A stretch of DNA of 64,000 nt from Burkholderiaceae bacterium (GTDB taxonomy: Bacteria > Pseudomonadota > Gammaproteobacteria > Burkholderiales > Burkholderiaceae_C): positions 1 to 64,000 of the forward strand of contig JAIRVJ010000128.1 in assembly GCA_031253955.1 (NCBI GenBank), in the 5' to 3' direction. Both the position numbers and the translations under genes were made by a program. Within the stretch, counting starts at the first letter, position 1, and the number at the start of each line of letters is the position of its first letter. The notes beneath the pieces were generated by a model. That model made no database searches, had not been told where the DNA came from, and saw only the letters and a program-made list of their open reading frames with translations. Below, piece by piece: positions 1 to 13,160 of this stretch.

Positions 1-5
1 GGCGC

Positions 6-335
6 TCATGATGCAAGTTCTGCCGCGCCATCTTGCGGGCGCTTGCGCGCGCGCTGGCGTTGCACGGTTTGCGCCGCAGCCTCAGCCTGCGCAATGGTTT
101 GCTGCGGCAGCGCGAACAAAGGCTCTATGCCATCGGTGGCCTGTAATGCAACGGCGATGCGGGCCGCCAGATCGAGAGCGCCTTGCCCGCCGGATTCGAA
201 ACGCCGGATGGAAGACAGCGAAGCGCTCGCCATCCGCGCCAGTTCCTGTTGCGACAGATTGCGCGCCAGACGCAGCGCGCGGCTGCGCGCGCCGATCGTG
301 CGGCAGATGGATTTTGGTGATTCCAGGAACAACAT
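6..335 (-). CDS. XRE-family helix-turn-helix protein (HipB-like / antitoxin-type regulator)
   Basis: ORF with HTH motif LRLARNLSQQELARMASASLSSIRRFESG; stop codon overlaps an ATG (ATGA) of a minus-strand gene running off the window at base 1. Confidence 0.75.
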   Translation of the reverse strand: MLFLESPKSICRTIGARSRALRLARNLSQQELARMASASLSSIRRFESGGQGALDLAARIAVALQATDGIEPLFALPQQTIAQAEAAAQTVQRQRARKRPQDGAAELAS

Positions 336-411
336 TATGTGTTCAAATAAGAGCTATTAAACCACAAAATCAGACTTTATCGCTCGCAAAAGAACCATTG
401 ACTAAAGCCAA

Positions 412-1944
<1,533 letters not shown>

Positions 1945-1960
1945 GGTGTTTTCCAAAAAT

Positions 1961-2983
1961 TCAGGAAGCCATTGTCTCTTGCAAAGAAGCCGCCGCAAGC
2001 AGGTTGCGCGCCGCCGCTGAAGCAGGCAAGCGCCCTGCCGCCACTTGCCGCGTGATCCCCGGCAGCAGCGCGCGCACCTGCGGGTGTTGGTGGAAGGACT
2101 GCCGCAGCCCCGCATCGACGCGCTCCCACATCCACGCCAGCGCCTGCTGCTCGCGCCGCCGGGCCAGCTTGCCGCTGGCGGTCTGCCAAGTCTTGAATTC
2201 TTGCACCGCCGCCCAGAAGGTGTCGATGCCTGTGTTGGCCAGCGCGCTCAGTTGCAGCACCTTGGGGCGCCATTGACGCTGCTCCGCACCGGAATGGCCG
2301 TGCTGACCAAATAACCGCAGCGCCGAAGCAATCTGCGCTTGCGCGCGCGTGGCGGCAGCGGCATCCAGATCGGCTTTGTTGATGACCACCAGGTCGGCCA
2401 GTTCCATCACGCCCTTTTTGATGGCCTGCAAATCGTCGCCCGCGTTGGGCAGTTGCAGCAGCACGAACATATCGGTCATGCCCGCGACGGCGGTTTCCGA
2501 CTGGCCCACGCCGACGGTTTCGACGATCACCACGTCATACCCTGCCGCCTCGCACACCAGCATCGCCTCGCGCGTTTTTTCGGCCACGCCGCCGAGCGTA
2601 CCGCCCGAAGGGCTGGGGCGGATGTAGGCGCGCTCGCTGGTTGAAAGCCGCTCCATGCGCGTTTTGTCGCCCAAAATCGAACCGCCCGAAACGCTGGACG
2701 AAGGATCGATCGCCAGCACCGCCACGCGCTGGCCCTGGGCGATCAAGTGCAGCCCCAGCGCCTCGATGAACGTGGATTTGCCCACCCCCGGCACGCCCGA
2801 AATGCCCAGGCGCAGCGAGCGGCCCGTGTGCGGCAGCAGCGCGGTCAGCAATTCATCGGCCTGCGCGCGATGATCGGGCCGCGTCGATTCAAGCAGCGTG
2901 ATGGCTTTGGCGAGCGCGCGGCGCTGGGCGCTTGCCGGCTCTGTCACAAGCACTTGCGCTGCCAAAGCATCAGGCGAGTTCAA
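1961..2983 (-). CDS. meaB: MeaB/ArgK-family methylmalonyl-CoA mutase-associated GTPase
   Basis: [19 protein letters not shown]-loop, [32 protein letters not shown]; likely TTG start ([12 protein letters not shown]) after AGGAG; the supplied ORF extends to 3040. Confidence 0.9.
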   Translation of the reverse strand: MNSPDALAAQVLVTEPASAQRRALAKAITLLESTRPDHRAQADELLTALLPHTGRSLRLGISGVPGVGKSTFIEALGLHLIAQGQRVAVLAIDPSSSVSGGSILGDKTRMERLSTSERAYIRPSPSGGTLGGVAEKTREAMLVCEAAGYDVVIVETVGVGQSETAVAGMTDMFVLLQLPNAGDDLQAIKKGVMELADLVVINKADLDAAAATRAQAQIASALRLFGQHGHSGAEQRQWRPKVLQLSALANTGIDTFWAAVQEFKTWQTASGKLARRREQQALAWMWERVDAGLRQSFHQHPQVRALLPGITRQVAAGRLPASAAARNLLAAASLQETMAS

Positions 2984-2997
2984 CCCAACTCCTGCTG

Positions 2998-3396
2998 TCA
3001 GGCCGGGTGCCGTGAAAACTGATGGGCAACCACCTGCCACCGTTCGCCTCCCTTGACGAAAAAGAACATGTCTCTGCCGTCTGTGCGGGTGGCGCCGCCG
3101 CCCACGTCAAAGGACATGACGTAGGAGTACACGACCACCGCCGAGTTGCCGTGAACGCGGACGACGGGATCATGTTCCTCCCAGCCATGAATATGGGCCA
3201 TGTTGCAAAAGCCCTTCCATTGCGCGATGCACGCGGCCCGGCCATCCAGGCGGTGATGATCCGTGGGGGTGATGGTCACCATGTCCGGGTGAAAGAACTT
3301 GGCAAGATCGTCCGGGTTGCCCTTGGTCCAGGCATCGTTCATGGCGCGGACGGTGGCCCAGACTTCCTGTTGGATCGGGTCGGTGAAAGAAACCAT
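2998..3396 (-). CDS. NTF2/SnoaL-like domain protein, copy B
   Basis: 133-codon ORF strongly similar to the one at 3721-4119 ([19 protein letters not shown]..., GRDMFFFVK). Confidence 0.7.
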   Translation of the reverse strand: MVSFTDPIQQEVWATVRAMNDAWTKGNPDDLAKFFHPDMVTITPTDHHRLDGRAACIAQWKGFCNMAHIHGWEEHDPVVRVHGNSAVVVYSYVMSFDVGGGATRTDGRDMFFFVKGGERWQVVAHQFSRHPA

Positions 3397-3495
3397 TTTC
3401 AAAACTCCTTGACCAAGTTTCGGTTGGATGGGTTGACCCGGTAAAAGTTGCGCGTCATGGAGGCCAAAGGGTTGTTCATCCGCATCGCCGATCCC

Positions 3496-3702
3496 TCACA
3501 AAATCTCGAAACCGCGCCCGTCGGGCAGGCGGTAGCGGGAAAAATCGCGCGCGTCCTGGGTCATGATGGTCGTCACGCCGGTTTCTTCAGCCAGCCAGAC
3601 CAGCGAGGCATCGACCAGGTCCATCTCGGTGGGCGGGTGTTCGGTGTAGCGTTGCATCAGCGGCACGAAGTCGAACAAAGCCTGTTGGTCGAACGGAAAC
3701 AC
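3496..3702 (-). pseudogene. C-terminal remnant of a PIN-domain (VapC-like) protein
   Basis: MDLVDASLVWLAEETGVTTIMTQDARDFSRYRLPDGRGFEIL resembles the PIN C-terminal half; the usual N-terminal acidic strand/helix is absent. Confidence 0.55.
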
Positions 3703-3720
3703 GGCAATTGTTGTGGTCCG

Positions 3721-4119
3721 TCAGGCCGGATAAGGCGAAAACTGATCGGCAACCGCCCACCACCTTTGGCCTTCCTTGACGAAGAAGAACATATCTCTGC
3801 CGCCCATGCTGACGGTGTTGCCGCCCATGTCAAAGGACATGTCGAAGTCATAGGCGACCACCGCCGAGTTGCCATAGACATAAATGACGGGATCTTTTTC
3901 TTCCCAGTAATGAATGCGCGCCGCATTGCAAAACCCCTTCCATGCGGCCACGCACGCGGCCCCGCCATTCAAGCGGTGACGGTCCGTGGGGGTGATGACT
4001 ACCATGTCCCGGTGAAAAAATTTGGCAAGATCGTCCGGGTTGCCCTTGGTCCAGGCATCGTTCATCGCGCGGACAGTCGTCCAGATTTCCTGTTTGGTCG
4101 GGTCGGTGAAGGAAGTCAT
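3721..4119 (-). CDS. NTF2/SnoaL-like domain protein, copy A
   Basis: 133-codon ORF starting MTSFTDPTKQEIW, tandem paralogue of 2998-3396. Confidence 0.7.
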   Translation of the reverse strand: MTSFTDPTKQEIWTTVRAMNDAWTKGNPDDLAKFFHRDMVVITPTDRHRLNGGAACVAAWKGFCNAARIHYWEEKDPVIYVYGNSAVVAYDFDMSFDMGGNTVSMGGRDMFFFVKEGQRWWAVADQFSPYPA

Positions 4120-4247
4120 TTTCAAACCACCTTGGTTTGGTTCTGGCGAAAAAAGCATTTTGCCGAGCAACGACGAAGCCGTCCGCCTTGAATGCAAGGT
4201 CAGGAGTTGTCGATCTGTTCATTATGCACAGCGTTTCGCGGCCCCGT

Positions 4248-5183
4248 TCAATTGCCTTTCGCTCGCTCTGCATCACCCATCTCCAACGCATTCTTAAGGA
4301 AAATGCGATTGCGGAGTTTAGACGGCAAGATACTGAACAGAGCGGCCAGCATGGCATGGCGCCAGTGCCCATGCGACGTGACACAGCGGCCAAGGTGAGA
4401 TAAGGCCGCATGAGCCGCTGCCTGCGGTGTGATGGTGATGGCTGCGGGTTCTGTGCCAGTGGCCATCGCCGTGGCCATAACCGTGGGCTGGAACGACAAC
4501 ACGTCAAGTTGTGCGCGGTACTCAAACGCCAGAGGAACCGTCAAGTGGTCGATAAACGCCTTGCATGCGCCGTAGAGCTGCGTGCCTGGCCAATAAAAGC
4601 GGCCAACAATGGAACCGACATTGAGCAAGGCACCGCGCCGGCCAGTTGTCGCGGTGTGGCGGAGCAACAATGGGAGCGTAGTGTGCGTGACGATGGCGGT
4701 GGTGTTGACGTTAAGGGAGAGCAGATGGCGGACAGTGGAGGAGGGAATATCGGCGTAAAGCTGGTGAACAGTGACACCAACACAGTTGATGACGATGGAG
4801 AGATCAACATCCTGCGCGGCAGCGGTAATGAGCGAGTATGTGGGTTCAGACGAGTTCGACAAATCGGCACATACCGTTCGAGCGTGGATGCCGAAGGTCT
4901 CAAGCTCCGTCTGCAATCGATTCAGCTTTTCTTGCGTGCGTGAAACGAGGAGCAGATTGAATCCGTACCGCGCGAGTTTCTGCGCAAATGCCTTGCCCAG
5001 CCCGTCGCTAGCGCCAGTGATGAGCGCCCAGCTCCCAGGGCCGTAGCGTTCAGCCAAGCGGGAACCTTGTAGCTGGCGCGGCAGCCACGTGTACTGCCAC
5101 AGCCATCGGGCAACATTTACTGCTGCGATGACAAGGAGAATAGCTCCAAGAACTTGAAACAAGAAGAGAGCAGCGAGAATCAT
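4248..5183 (-). CDS. Membrane-anchored SDR oxidoreductase, HSD17B12/3-ketoacyl-CoA reductase-like
   Basis: N-terminal TM helix, WALITGASDGLGKAFAQKLARYG, NVGSIVGR, YGACK catalytic motif. Confidence 0.8.
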   Translation of the reverse strand: MILAALFLFQVLGAILLVIAAVNVARWLWQYTWLPRQLQGSRLAERYGPGSWALITGASDGLGKAFAQKLARYGFNLLLVSRTQEKLNRLQTELETFGIHARTVCADLSNSSEPTYSLITAAAQDVDLSIVINCVGVTVHQLYADIPSSTVRHLLSLNVNTTAIVTHTTLPLLLRHTATTGRRGALLNVGSIVGRFYWPGTQLYGACKAFIDHLTVPLAFEYRAQLDVLSFQPTVMATAMATGTEPAAITITPQAAAHAALSHLGRCVTSHGHWRHAMLAALFSILPSKLRNRIFLKNALEMGDAERAKGN

Positions 5184-5221
5184 AGAAAGTCTCCATTGCG
5201 GAAATCAGCAATCCATAACAC

Positions 5222-7387
<2,166 letters not shown>

Positions 7388-7743
7388 GACGTGAAGCCCC
7401 TGCAAAGGGCTGAACCAAAGTCTGGAATGCGCAACGATACCCGAAGCTGTCGCCGGCGCTCGCAACGCGACTGACTTCGTCATTCCAGCGCGCACAGGCG
7501 CTATATCCTGTCGCTTGGAAATAGTTCTTGCACTCCTGAGTCGAGACCGAACCAATAAGTTTGCCGATCTTTTTACATAGTGTGTTCAGCTTGGTCTTTT
7601 CCCAGCCCAAAGGCGAACGCTTGTGGAGATGATGATTTCTCGAAATATGGACACCTGCATTCCCATCGGCTGTCGCCTCTGGCCGCTGCGCTGACACACT
7701 CTCATAGTTTTTTCATAGTTTTCATCTCACCGCATCAAGGAGG

Positions 7744-8730
7744 TTGACCGTGACTTTCATCCAGATTTGGAAACGTTTCTGCCTGATCGCCGTGGCCGCG
7801 ATCGGCATCGCGGCAACGGTGACGGCCCAGGCTCAGAGCTTTCCCAGCAGGCCGATTCAAATCATCGGGCCTTATGCGGCGGGCGCCAGCACCGATCTTC
7901 TGGCGCGCACGCTGCTGCCTTCGCTGACCCGGCAGTTGGGCCAGACGGTGCTGGTCAATAACAGGCCCGGAGCTGGCGGCATCATTGCTGCGCAAGAAGC
8001 GCTGCGCGCTCCGGCCGACGGTCACACGATCCTGCTTGTGTCGGCGGCCATGCTCACGGTCAATCAGAGCATCTACGCCAAGCTGCCCTACGACCCCCTC
8101 AAAGATTTCGCGCCGGTCACGATCGGCGTGCGTATGCCGATAGCCCTTGTAGTGAACCCGTCGGAGCCGATCAAGAATGTGCAGGAGCTGATCGCCTACG
8201 GCAAGGCCAATCCCGGCAAGCTGACTTTCGGTTCGGCCGGCACGGGCACCACGCAGCATCTGGCGGGCGAGCTGTTCAAGTCCATGACCGGTCTCGAAAT
8301 TACACATGTGCCATATCGCGGCGGTGCGCCGGCGATGACCGATCTGCTCGGCGGGCGGCTCAGCATGATGTTCGTGCAGGCGCCTTCCGCGTTGCAGCAG
8401 GTCAAGTCCGGCAAGATCCGCGCGATCGCGATAGATGGAACCAAGCGCGACCCCGATCTGCCCGACGTGCCCACGGTCGATGAATCGGGTGTGAAAGGGT
8501 ACGACCTGAACTCCTGGTACGGTTTTGTCGTGCCCTCTGGCGTACCGGAGCCAGTCGTGCGCAAGCTGCACGACGTCTTCGTGCAGGCGCTCAAGGAAAA
8601 CGAGCAAAAACTAGCCGAGCAGGGCTACAGCGTCGACGGCGGATCGGCCAGGGAAATGGCCGACGCCATTGCCGCCGAGTCGAAGAAGTGGGCGGCCATC
8701 GTCAAGGCCGCCAACATCAAGGCAGACTGA
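7744..8730 (+). CDS. Bug-family tripartite tricarboxylate transporter substrate-binding protein
   Basis: Signal peptide then FPSRPIQIIGPYAAGASTDLLAR; typical Bug architecture. Confidence 0.9.
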   Translation: MTVTFIQIWKRFCLIAVAAIGIAATVTAQAQSFPSRPIQIIGPYAAGASTDLLARTLLPSLTRQLGQTVLVNNRPGAGGIIAAQEALRAPADGHTILLVSAAMLTVNQSIYAKLPYDPLKDFAPVTIGVRMPIALVVNPSEPIKNVQELIAYGKANPGKLTFGSAGTGTTQHLAGELFKSMTGLEITHVPYRGGAPAMTDLLGGRLSMMFVQAPSALQQVKSGKIRAIAIDGTKRDPDLPDVPTVDESGVKGYDLNSWYGFVVPSGVPEPVVRKLHDVFVQALKENEQKLAEQGYSVDGGSAREMADAIAAESKKWAAIVKAANIKAD

Positions 8731-8749
8731 TTGGCCCTGGCTAGCAACC

Positions 8750-9973
8750 ATGCGCTACACGCATACGTTCCGGGCGGTCAGCCATCCGTTGCGCGTGGTC
8801 AGCGGCCAGGACGCGCTAGCCCAGTTGCCGGCGGAGCTTGCGCGTGCCGATGCTACGCGCGCCGTGGTGCTGTGCGGGCGCAGCGTGCACGATCGCAGCG
8901 ACCTGGTGAAGCACGTGCGCAAGCTTGCGGGCGGGCGCATCGCCGGGGTGTATGCGGATATTGGCGCCGGCGCGCCGCGCCACCAGGTCGAAGCGGCGGC
9001 CGGGTTCGCCGCCGGTCTGAACGGCGACGCGCTGGTCGCCATCGGCGCAGGCAGCGTCACAAAAGCGGCGCGCGTGGTGGCGGTGCGGCTGGCCGAATCA
9101 GGGCCGCTGGAGTCGCTGGCCACCCAATACGACACCCAAGGGCGCGGCAAAAGCACGCGCCTGTTCGCGCCCAAGCTGCCGATCTTTAATGTGCTGACGG
9201 CAGCCACCACGAGCCAGAACCGCGCTGGCGCGTCCCTGCGCGACGAGGCCGCCGGACACCAACTGGAGTTTTTCGACCCGAAGACGCGCCCGCGCGCCGT
9301 CTTCTGGGACGCCAAGGCGCTGCTGACCGCGCCACTGTCGCTGACGCGCGCGGCGGCGGGCATGGAGTACTGGTGGGCCATCGTCAACCTGGCCGGCGCG
9401 AGCGCAGAAAACCCGCTGGTGCGCGCCAGCCGCAATCAGTGCTGGGAAATCGCCCAGGCCGCCATGCCGCGCGTGGACGATCCAGGCGATTGGCGCGTGC
9501 GCGTGGAGCTTTGCGCGGCGTCGCTGCTGCGCACGCGCGATGAAGACGACGGCGGCGTGCCGCTGGGCGTGGCGCCGGGCACGCACGAGGTGCGCATGCA
9601 CCCCATCGCGCGCGCCACCTACATGCTGGCGCAGGGGCTGTTCAATACCTGCGCCGGCATGACCCAATCGCAAGCTACGCTGGCGCTGGCTGCTCCCGCA
9701 GTGCGCGCCTTCGGCGATCTGTGCCCGCAAGCGGTCGCCGAGATGGGCCGCATGTTGAACGCGCCAGACGCAACCGCGCCCGCCGTGGCCGACGCTTTTT
9801 CCGAAAAACTCCGCGGCTTCGGCTACGCCCAGGACTTGCGCGCGGCCAACGTGCCGCACGGCCACGCGCAGCGCGTGATCGACTACGCGCTGCGCACCTT
9901 CAACTGCAATGCGGACGGCTGGATGAACGACAAGAGCGAGCGCCTGCGCGCCATGCTCGACGCCGTCCTGTGA
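8750..9973 (+). CDS. Iron-containing alcohol dehydrogenase / maleylacetate reductase-like protein (divergent)
   Basis: VSGQDALAQLPAELARADATRAVVLCGRSV, VAIGAGSVTKAARVVAVRL; Fe-ADH fold motifs with atypical metal-site region. Confidence 0.7.
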   Translation: MRYTHTFRAVSHPLRVVSGQDALAQLPAELARADATRAVVLCGRSVHDRSDLVKHVRKLAGGRIAGVYADIGAGAPRHQVEAAAGFAAGLNGDALVAIGAGSVTKAARVVAVRLAESGPLESLATQYDTQGRGKSTRLFAPKLPIFNVLTAATTSQNRAGASLRDEAAGHQLEFFDPKTRPRAVFWDAKALLTAPLSLTRAAAGMEYWWAIVNLAGASAENPLVRASRNQCWEIAQAAMPRVDDPGDWRVRVELCAASLLRTRDEDDGGVPLGVAPGTHEVRMHPIARATYMLAQGLFNTCAGMTQSQATLALAAPAVRAFGDLCPQAVAEMGRMLNAPDATAPAVADAFSEKLRGFGYAQDLRAANVPHGHAQRVIDYALRTFNCNADGWMNDKSERLRAMLDAVL

Positions 9974-9998
9974 ATCTCAACTCAAGCATGGAGGCATC

Positions 9999-10988
9999 AT
10001 GAACCGTCAACACTTTCTGCGCGCTCTCGTTCTGGGCGCAACTTTCGCGCTGGGCGCTGGCGTGGTCAGCACAGCTGGCGCGCAGGATTTTCCGAGCCGG
10101 GCGATTCGCATGATGGTGCCCTTCAATCCCGGCAATTCGACCGACACCATCGCCCGCCGCATGGCGCAGCTGATGTCCAAAAAGCTGAATCAGCCGGTGA
10201 TCGTGGAAAACAAACCCGGCGCGAATGCCGCCATCGCGGCGCAAGCGGTGGTGAGCGCGCCGGCGGACGGCTACACGATCTTCTTCGCCTCCGATTCCGC
10301 GCTGGTGCTCAACCCCCTGCTGTACAAAAAACTGGCTTACAACCCCGAGCGCGATTTCACGGCCATCGCCCTGGCCGCCAACGTGCCGCAGGTCATGCTG
10401 GTGAATGCGTCGGTGCCGGCGAAAAACGTGCAGGAATTCATCGCCTATGCCAGGCACAATCCCGGCAAACTCAACTTCAGTTCCACCGGCACGGGCGGCG
10501 CTTTCCATCTGGCCGGCGAAATGTTCGACCAGGCCACCGGCGTCGAGATGACCCACATCCCCTACACCGGCGGCGCCCCGGCGCTGCAAGCCCTGCTGGC
10601 CGACCAGGTGCAGGTGATGTTCGGAGTTGTAGGCTCGGCCCTGCCTTACTTGCATTCGGGCAAACTGCGCGCCCTGGCGCTGGTCACCGGGGAGCCGGTG
10701 GCCGCGCTGCCGGGCGTTCCCACGCTGCACGACAGCGGTTATCCCGACGTCGAAGCCACGATACGCTACGGCCTGGTCGCCCGCAAACAGACGCCGCCCG
10801 AAGTTCTGGCCACTCTCAACGATGCCGCCAGCTACGCCTTGGCCGACCCGGACTACCGCAAAACCATGACCGACGAAGGCTACCTGGTACCCGAACCGCA
10901 CAAGCCGACGCAATACGACCAATGGCTGGCCGCCGACCGCGTGCGCTGGGCGGCGGTCATCAAGGCGCGCCATATAAGCTTGGACTAA
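9999..10988 (+). CDS. Bug-family TTT substrate-binding protein
   Basis: AQDFPSRAIRMMVPFNPGNSTDTIARRMAQLMSKKLNQPVIVENKPGANA. Confidence 0.9.
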   Translation: MNRQHFLRALVLGATFALGAGVVSTAGAQDFPSRAIRMMVPFNPGNSTDTIARRMAQLMSKKLNQPVIVENKPGANAAIAAQAVVSAPADGYTIFFASDSALVLNPLLYKKLAYNPERDFTAIALAANVPQVMLVNASVPAKNVQEFIAYARHNPGKLNFSSTGTGGAFHLAGEMFDQATGVEMTHIPYTGGAPALQALLADQVQVMFGVVGSALPYLHSGKLRALALVTGEPVAALPGVPTLHDSGYPDVEATIRYGLVARKQTPPEVLATLNDAASYALADPDYRKTMTDEGYLVPEPHKPTQYDQWLAADRVRWAAVIKARHISLD

Positions 10989-11866
10989 AAACCCGCATTT
11001 TTCGGCGGACGCTCTCCGCCGACAGCAGACTGAGGCAGCGCCACGGGGCCGCGTTCGGCCAACTCCGCTTCGATTTCGTCCACCGCCTGGCGCAAGATGC
11101 CGGCCACCGCTTGCGTGCGCTTGTCGGTCATGCGCGTCATGACGGTGGAGACGCTGATGGCCGCCACGCACGCCCCGCCAAGCCCGCGAATGGGCACGGC
11201 CACGGTGCGCACCTCCGGCAATTCCAGCACCTTGCTACATACATAGCCGCACGCACGCGCACGGGCAATGTCGCGGCGCAGCACGGCTTCGGAGTAGCGC
11301 GGGTAACGCTTGAGCGAGCGGTCGAGATTGGCGCGGCAGATGCGATCAAGCTCGACATCTTCCATGGCGCTCAGAATGGCGATGGCGCCGCCGCCCACGT
11401 TCAGCGGGCGATGCTTGCCCACTTCCAGCACGTAGGCCTTGATCGGCGCGTTGCCTTCGGCGCGGTCGGTGCAGACCGCGTCCAGCCCCGCGCGTTCGGT
11501 GAGGAACACGGTGTCCCCGGTCAACTGCGCGATGCGCTGCAAGTGCGGGTGGCAAATGTCGCGCAGCGCGACTTGCGGCGAAGCGGCCAGGCCCATCTCG
11601 TAGATCGCCTGCCCAAGAAAATACCGGCGGTTTTCCTTGTCCTGGCGCAGCAGCCGTTCGGTCACAAGCGCCTGCAACAGCCGGTGCGCGGTGGGGCGCT
11701 CCAATTGCGCGGCCCGATACAGGTCCGTCAGGCGCAGCCCGGTGCGTTGCGCGGCGGCCACCAGCCGCATCAGCAGCGCCGCGCGCTGCACCACCTGGCT
11801 GCCGGCGATGCGGCTGGCGGGAGAGCCTTCCTCTTGTTTCATTATGCGGACTTGTTTGGTAGTCAC
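10985..11866 (-). CDS. IclR-family transcriptional regulator
   Basis: VVQRAALLMRLVAAAQRTGLRLTDLYRAAQLERPTAHRLLQALV wHTH and IclR effector domain. Confidence 0.9.
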   Translation of the reverse strand: MTTKQVRIMKQEEGSPASRIAGSQVVQRAALLMRLVAAAQRTGLRLTDLYRAAQLERPTAHRLLQALVTERLLRQDKENRRYFLGQAIYEMGLAASPQVALRDICHPHLQRIAQLTGDTVFLTERAGLDAVCTDRAEGNAPIKAYVLEVGKHRPLNVGGGAIAILSAMEDVELDRICRANLDRSLKRYPRYSEAVLRRDIARARACGYVCSKVLELPEVRTVAVPIRGLGGACVAAISVSTVMTRMTDKRTQAVAGILRQAVDEIEAELAERGPVALPQSAVGGERPPKNAGF

Positions 11867-11964
11867 ATGACAACCGGTTTAGAGCACCGGTTTCTATGAT
11901 TGCCTGATCGCCGGCGCGGACATAGATGTCCACATGCCGGAATATCGACCGCAAGGAGCGTAGC

Positions 11965-13152
11965 ATGAATTTCGAGATGCCGGAGACCACCCGGATGATC
12001 CGCGACACGGTGCGCGAGTTCACCGAGCGCGAGCTTAAGCCGCTGGAGCCGCTGGTGATCCGGCGCGAATCCGAGCGCGGCATGAAGGACGATCCGATCC
12101 TGCCGCCGGAGGTGGAGCACGCGCTTGGGGAAAAAGCGCGCGCCATCGGCCTGTGGGGTATTGACGTGCCGGAAGAATTCGGCGGCCAGGCGTTCGGCAT
12201 GCTGGCCAAATGCGTGGTGACCGAGCAGTTGAAGCACTCCATCACGCCCTTCGTGCCGCCGCCGGACAGCCCCAACCTGTACCTGCTCAAAGAGCAATGC
12301 AAGGGCGCGCAGATCGACAAATACCTGATGCCCTACGTGCGTGGCGATAAAAAAAGCTGCATTGCCCTCAGCGAGGAAGGCGCGGGTTCGGACGCCGCCG
12401 GCATCCGCACGCGCGCCGAGCGGGTGAACGGCAAGTGGGTCATCAACGGCGCCAAGATGTGGATCAGCAACGCGCGCCGCGCGGATTTCATGATCGTGGT
12501 GACCATGACCGACCCCGCCAAAGGCTCGCGCGGCGGCATGACAGCGTTTCTGGTGGACCGCGACCATCCGGGCGTGAGCATCCCGACGTCGTACCCCATG
12601 ATCGGCGAGTACCACCCGTACCAGGTGTTCTTCGACAACGTGACGCTGGACGACGGCCAGTTGCTGGGTGAGGTGGGCAACGCCTTCGTGCCGATCACCA
12701 ACCGCCTGGGCGTGCGCCGGCTGGATATTGCATCGCGTTGCCTGGGCCTGGCCGAGCGCTGTCTGCAAATGATGATCGAGCAGGCCAAGACCCGCAAGAC
12801 TTTCGGCCAGTTTCTGGCCGACCGCCAGGCCATCCAGTGGATGATCGCCGACAGTTGGCAAGAGCTGGAACTGGTGCGCCTGAAGGTGTATCAGCTCGCC
12901 TGGAAGATCGACCAGGGCGCGAAAGACTTCCGCCGCGACGGTTCCATGGTGAAAGTGCAGGCCACCGAGCTGATCCAGCGGGTGGTGGACCGGGCCATTC
13001 AGCTTTTCGGCGGCATGGGCCTATCGAAAGAATTGCCGCTGGAGTACATCGCGCGTTCGGCCCGCGTGCTGCGCATCGTCGAAGGGCCGAGCGAAGTGCA
13101 TCGCTGGGTGATTGCGCGGGATCTGCTGAAAAACGGCCTGCCGGCCCAGTAA
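11965..13152 (+). CDS. Acyl-CoA dehydrogenase
   Basis: ALSEEGAGSDAAGIRTRAERVNGKWVINGAKMWISNA, QLFGGMGLSKELPLEYIARSARVLRIVEGPSEVHRW. Confidence 0.9.
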   Translation: MNFEMPETTRMIRDTVREFTERELKPLEPLVIRRESERGMKDDPILPPEVEHALGEKARAIGLWGIDVPEEFGGQAFGMLAKCVVTEQLKHSITPFVPPPDSPNLYLLKEQCKGAQIDKYLMPYVRGDKKSCIALSEEGAGSDAAGIRTRAERVNGKWVINGAKMWISNARRADFMIVVTMTDPAKGSRGGMTAFLVDRDHPGVSIPTSYPMIGEYHPYQVFFDNVTLDDGQLLGEVGNAFVPITNRLGVRRLDIASRCLGLAERCLQMMIEQAKTRKTFGQFLADRQAIQWMIADSWQELELVRLKVYQLAWKIDQGAKDFRRDGSMVKVQATELIQRVVDRAIQLFGGMGLSKELPLEYIARSARVLRIVEGPSEVHRWVIARDLLKNGLPAQ

Positions 13153-13160
13153 TATTCCTG

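Noticed and set aside
343-411. AGCTATTAA next to the HTH gene considered as another 86-bp element
   Set aside because: Only one end-like string; no partner at the expected distance.
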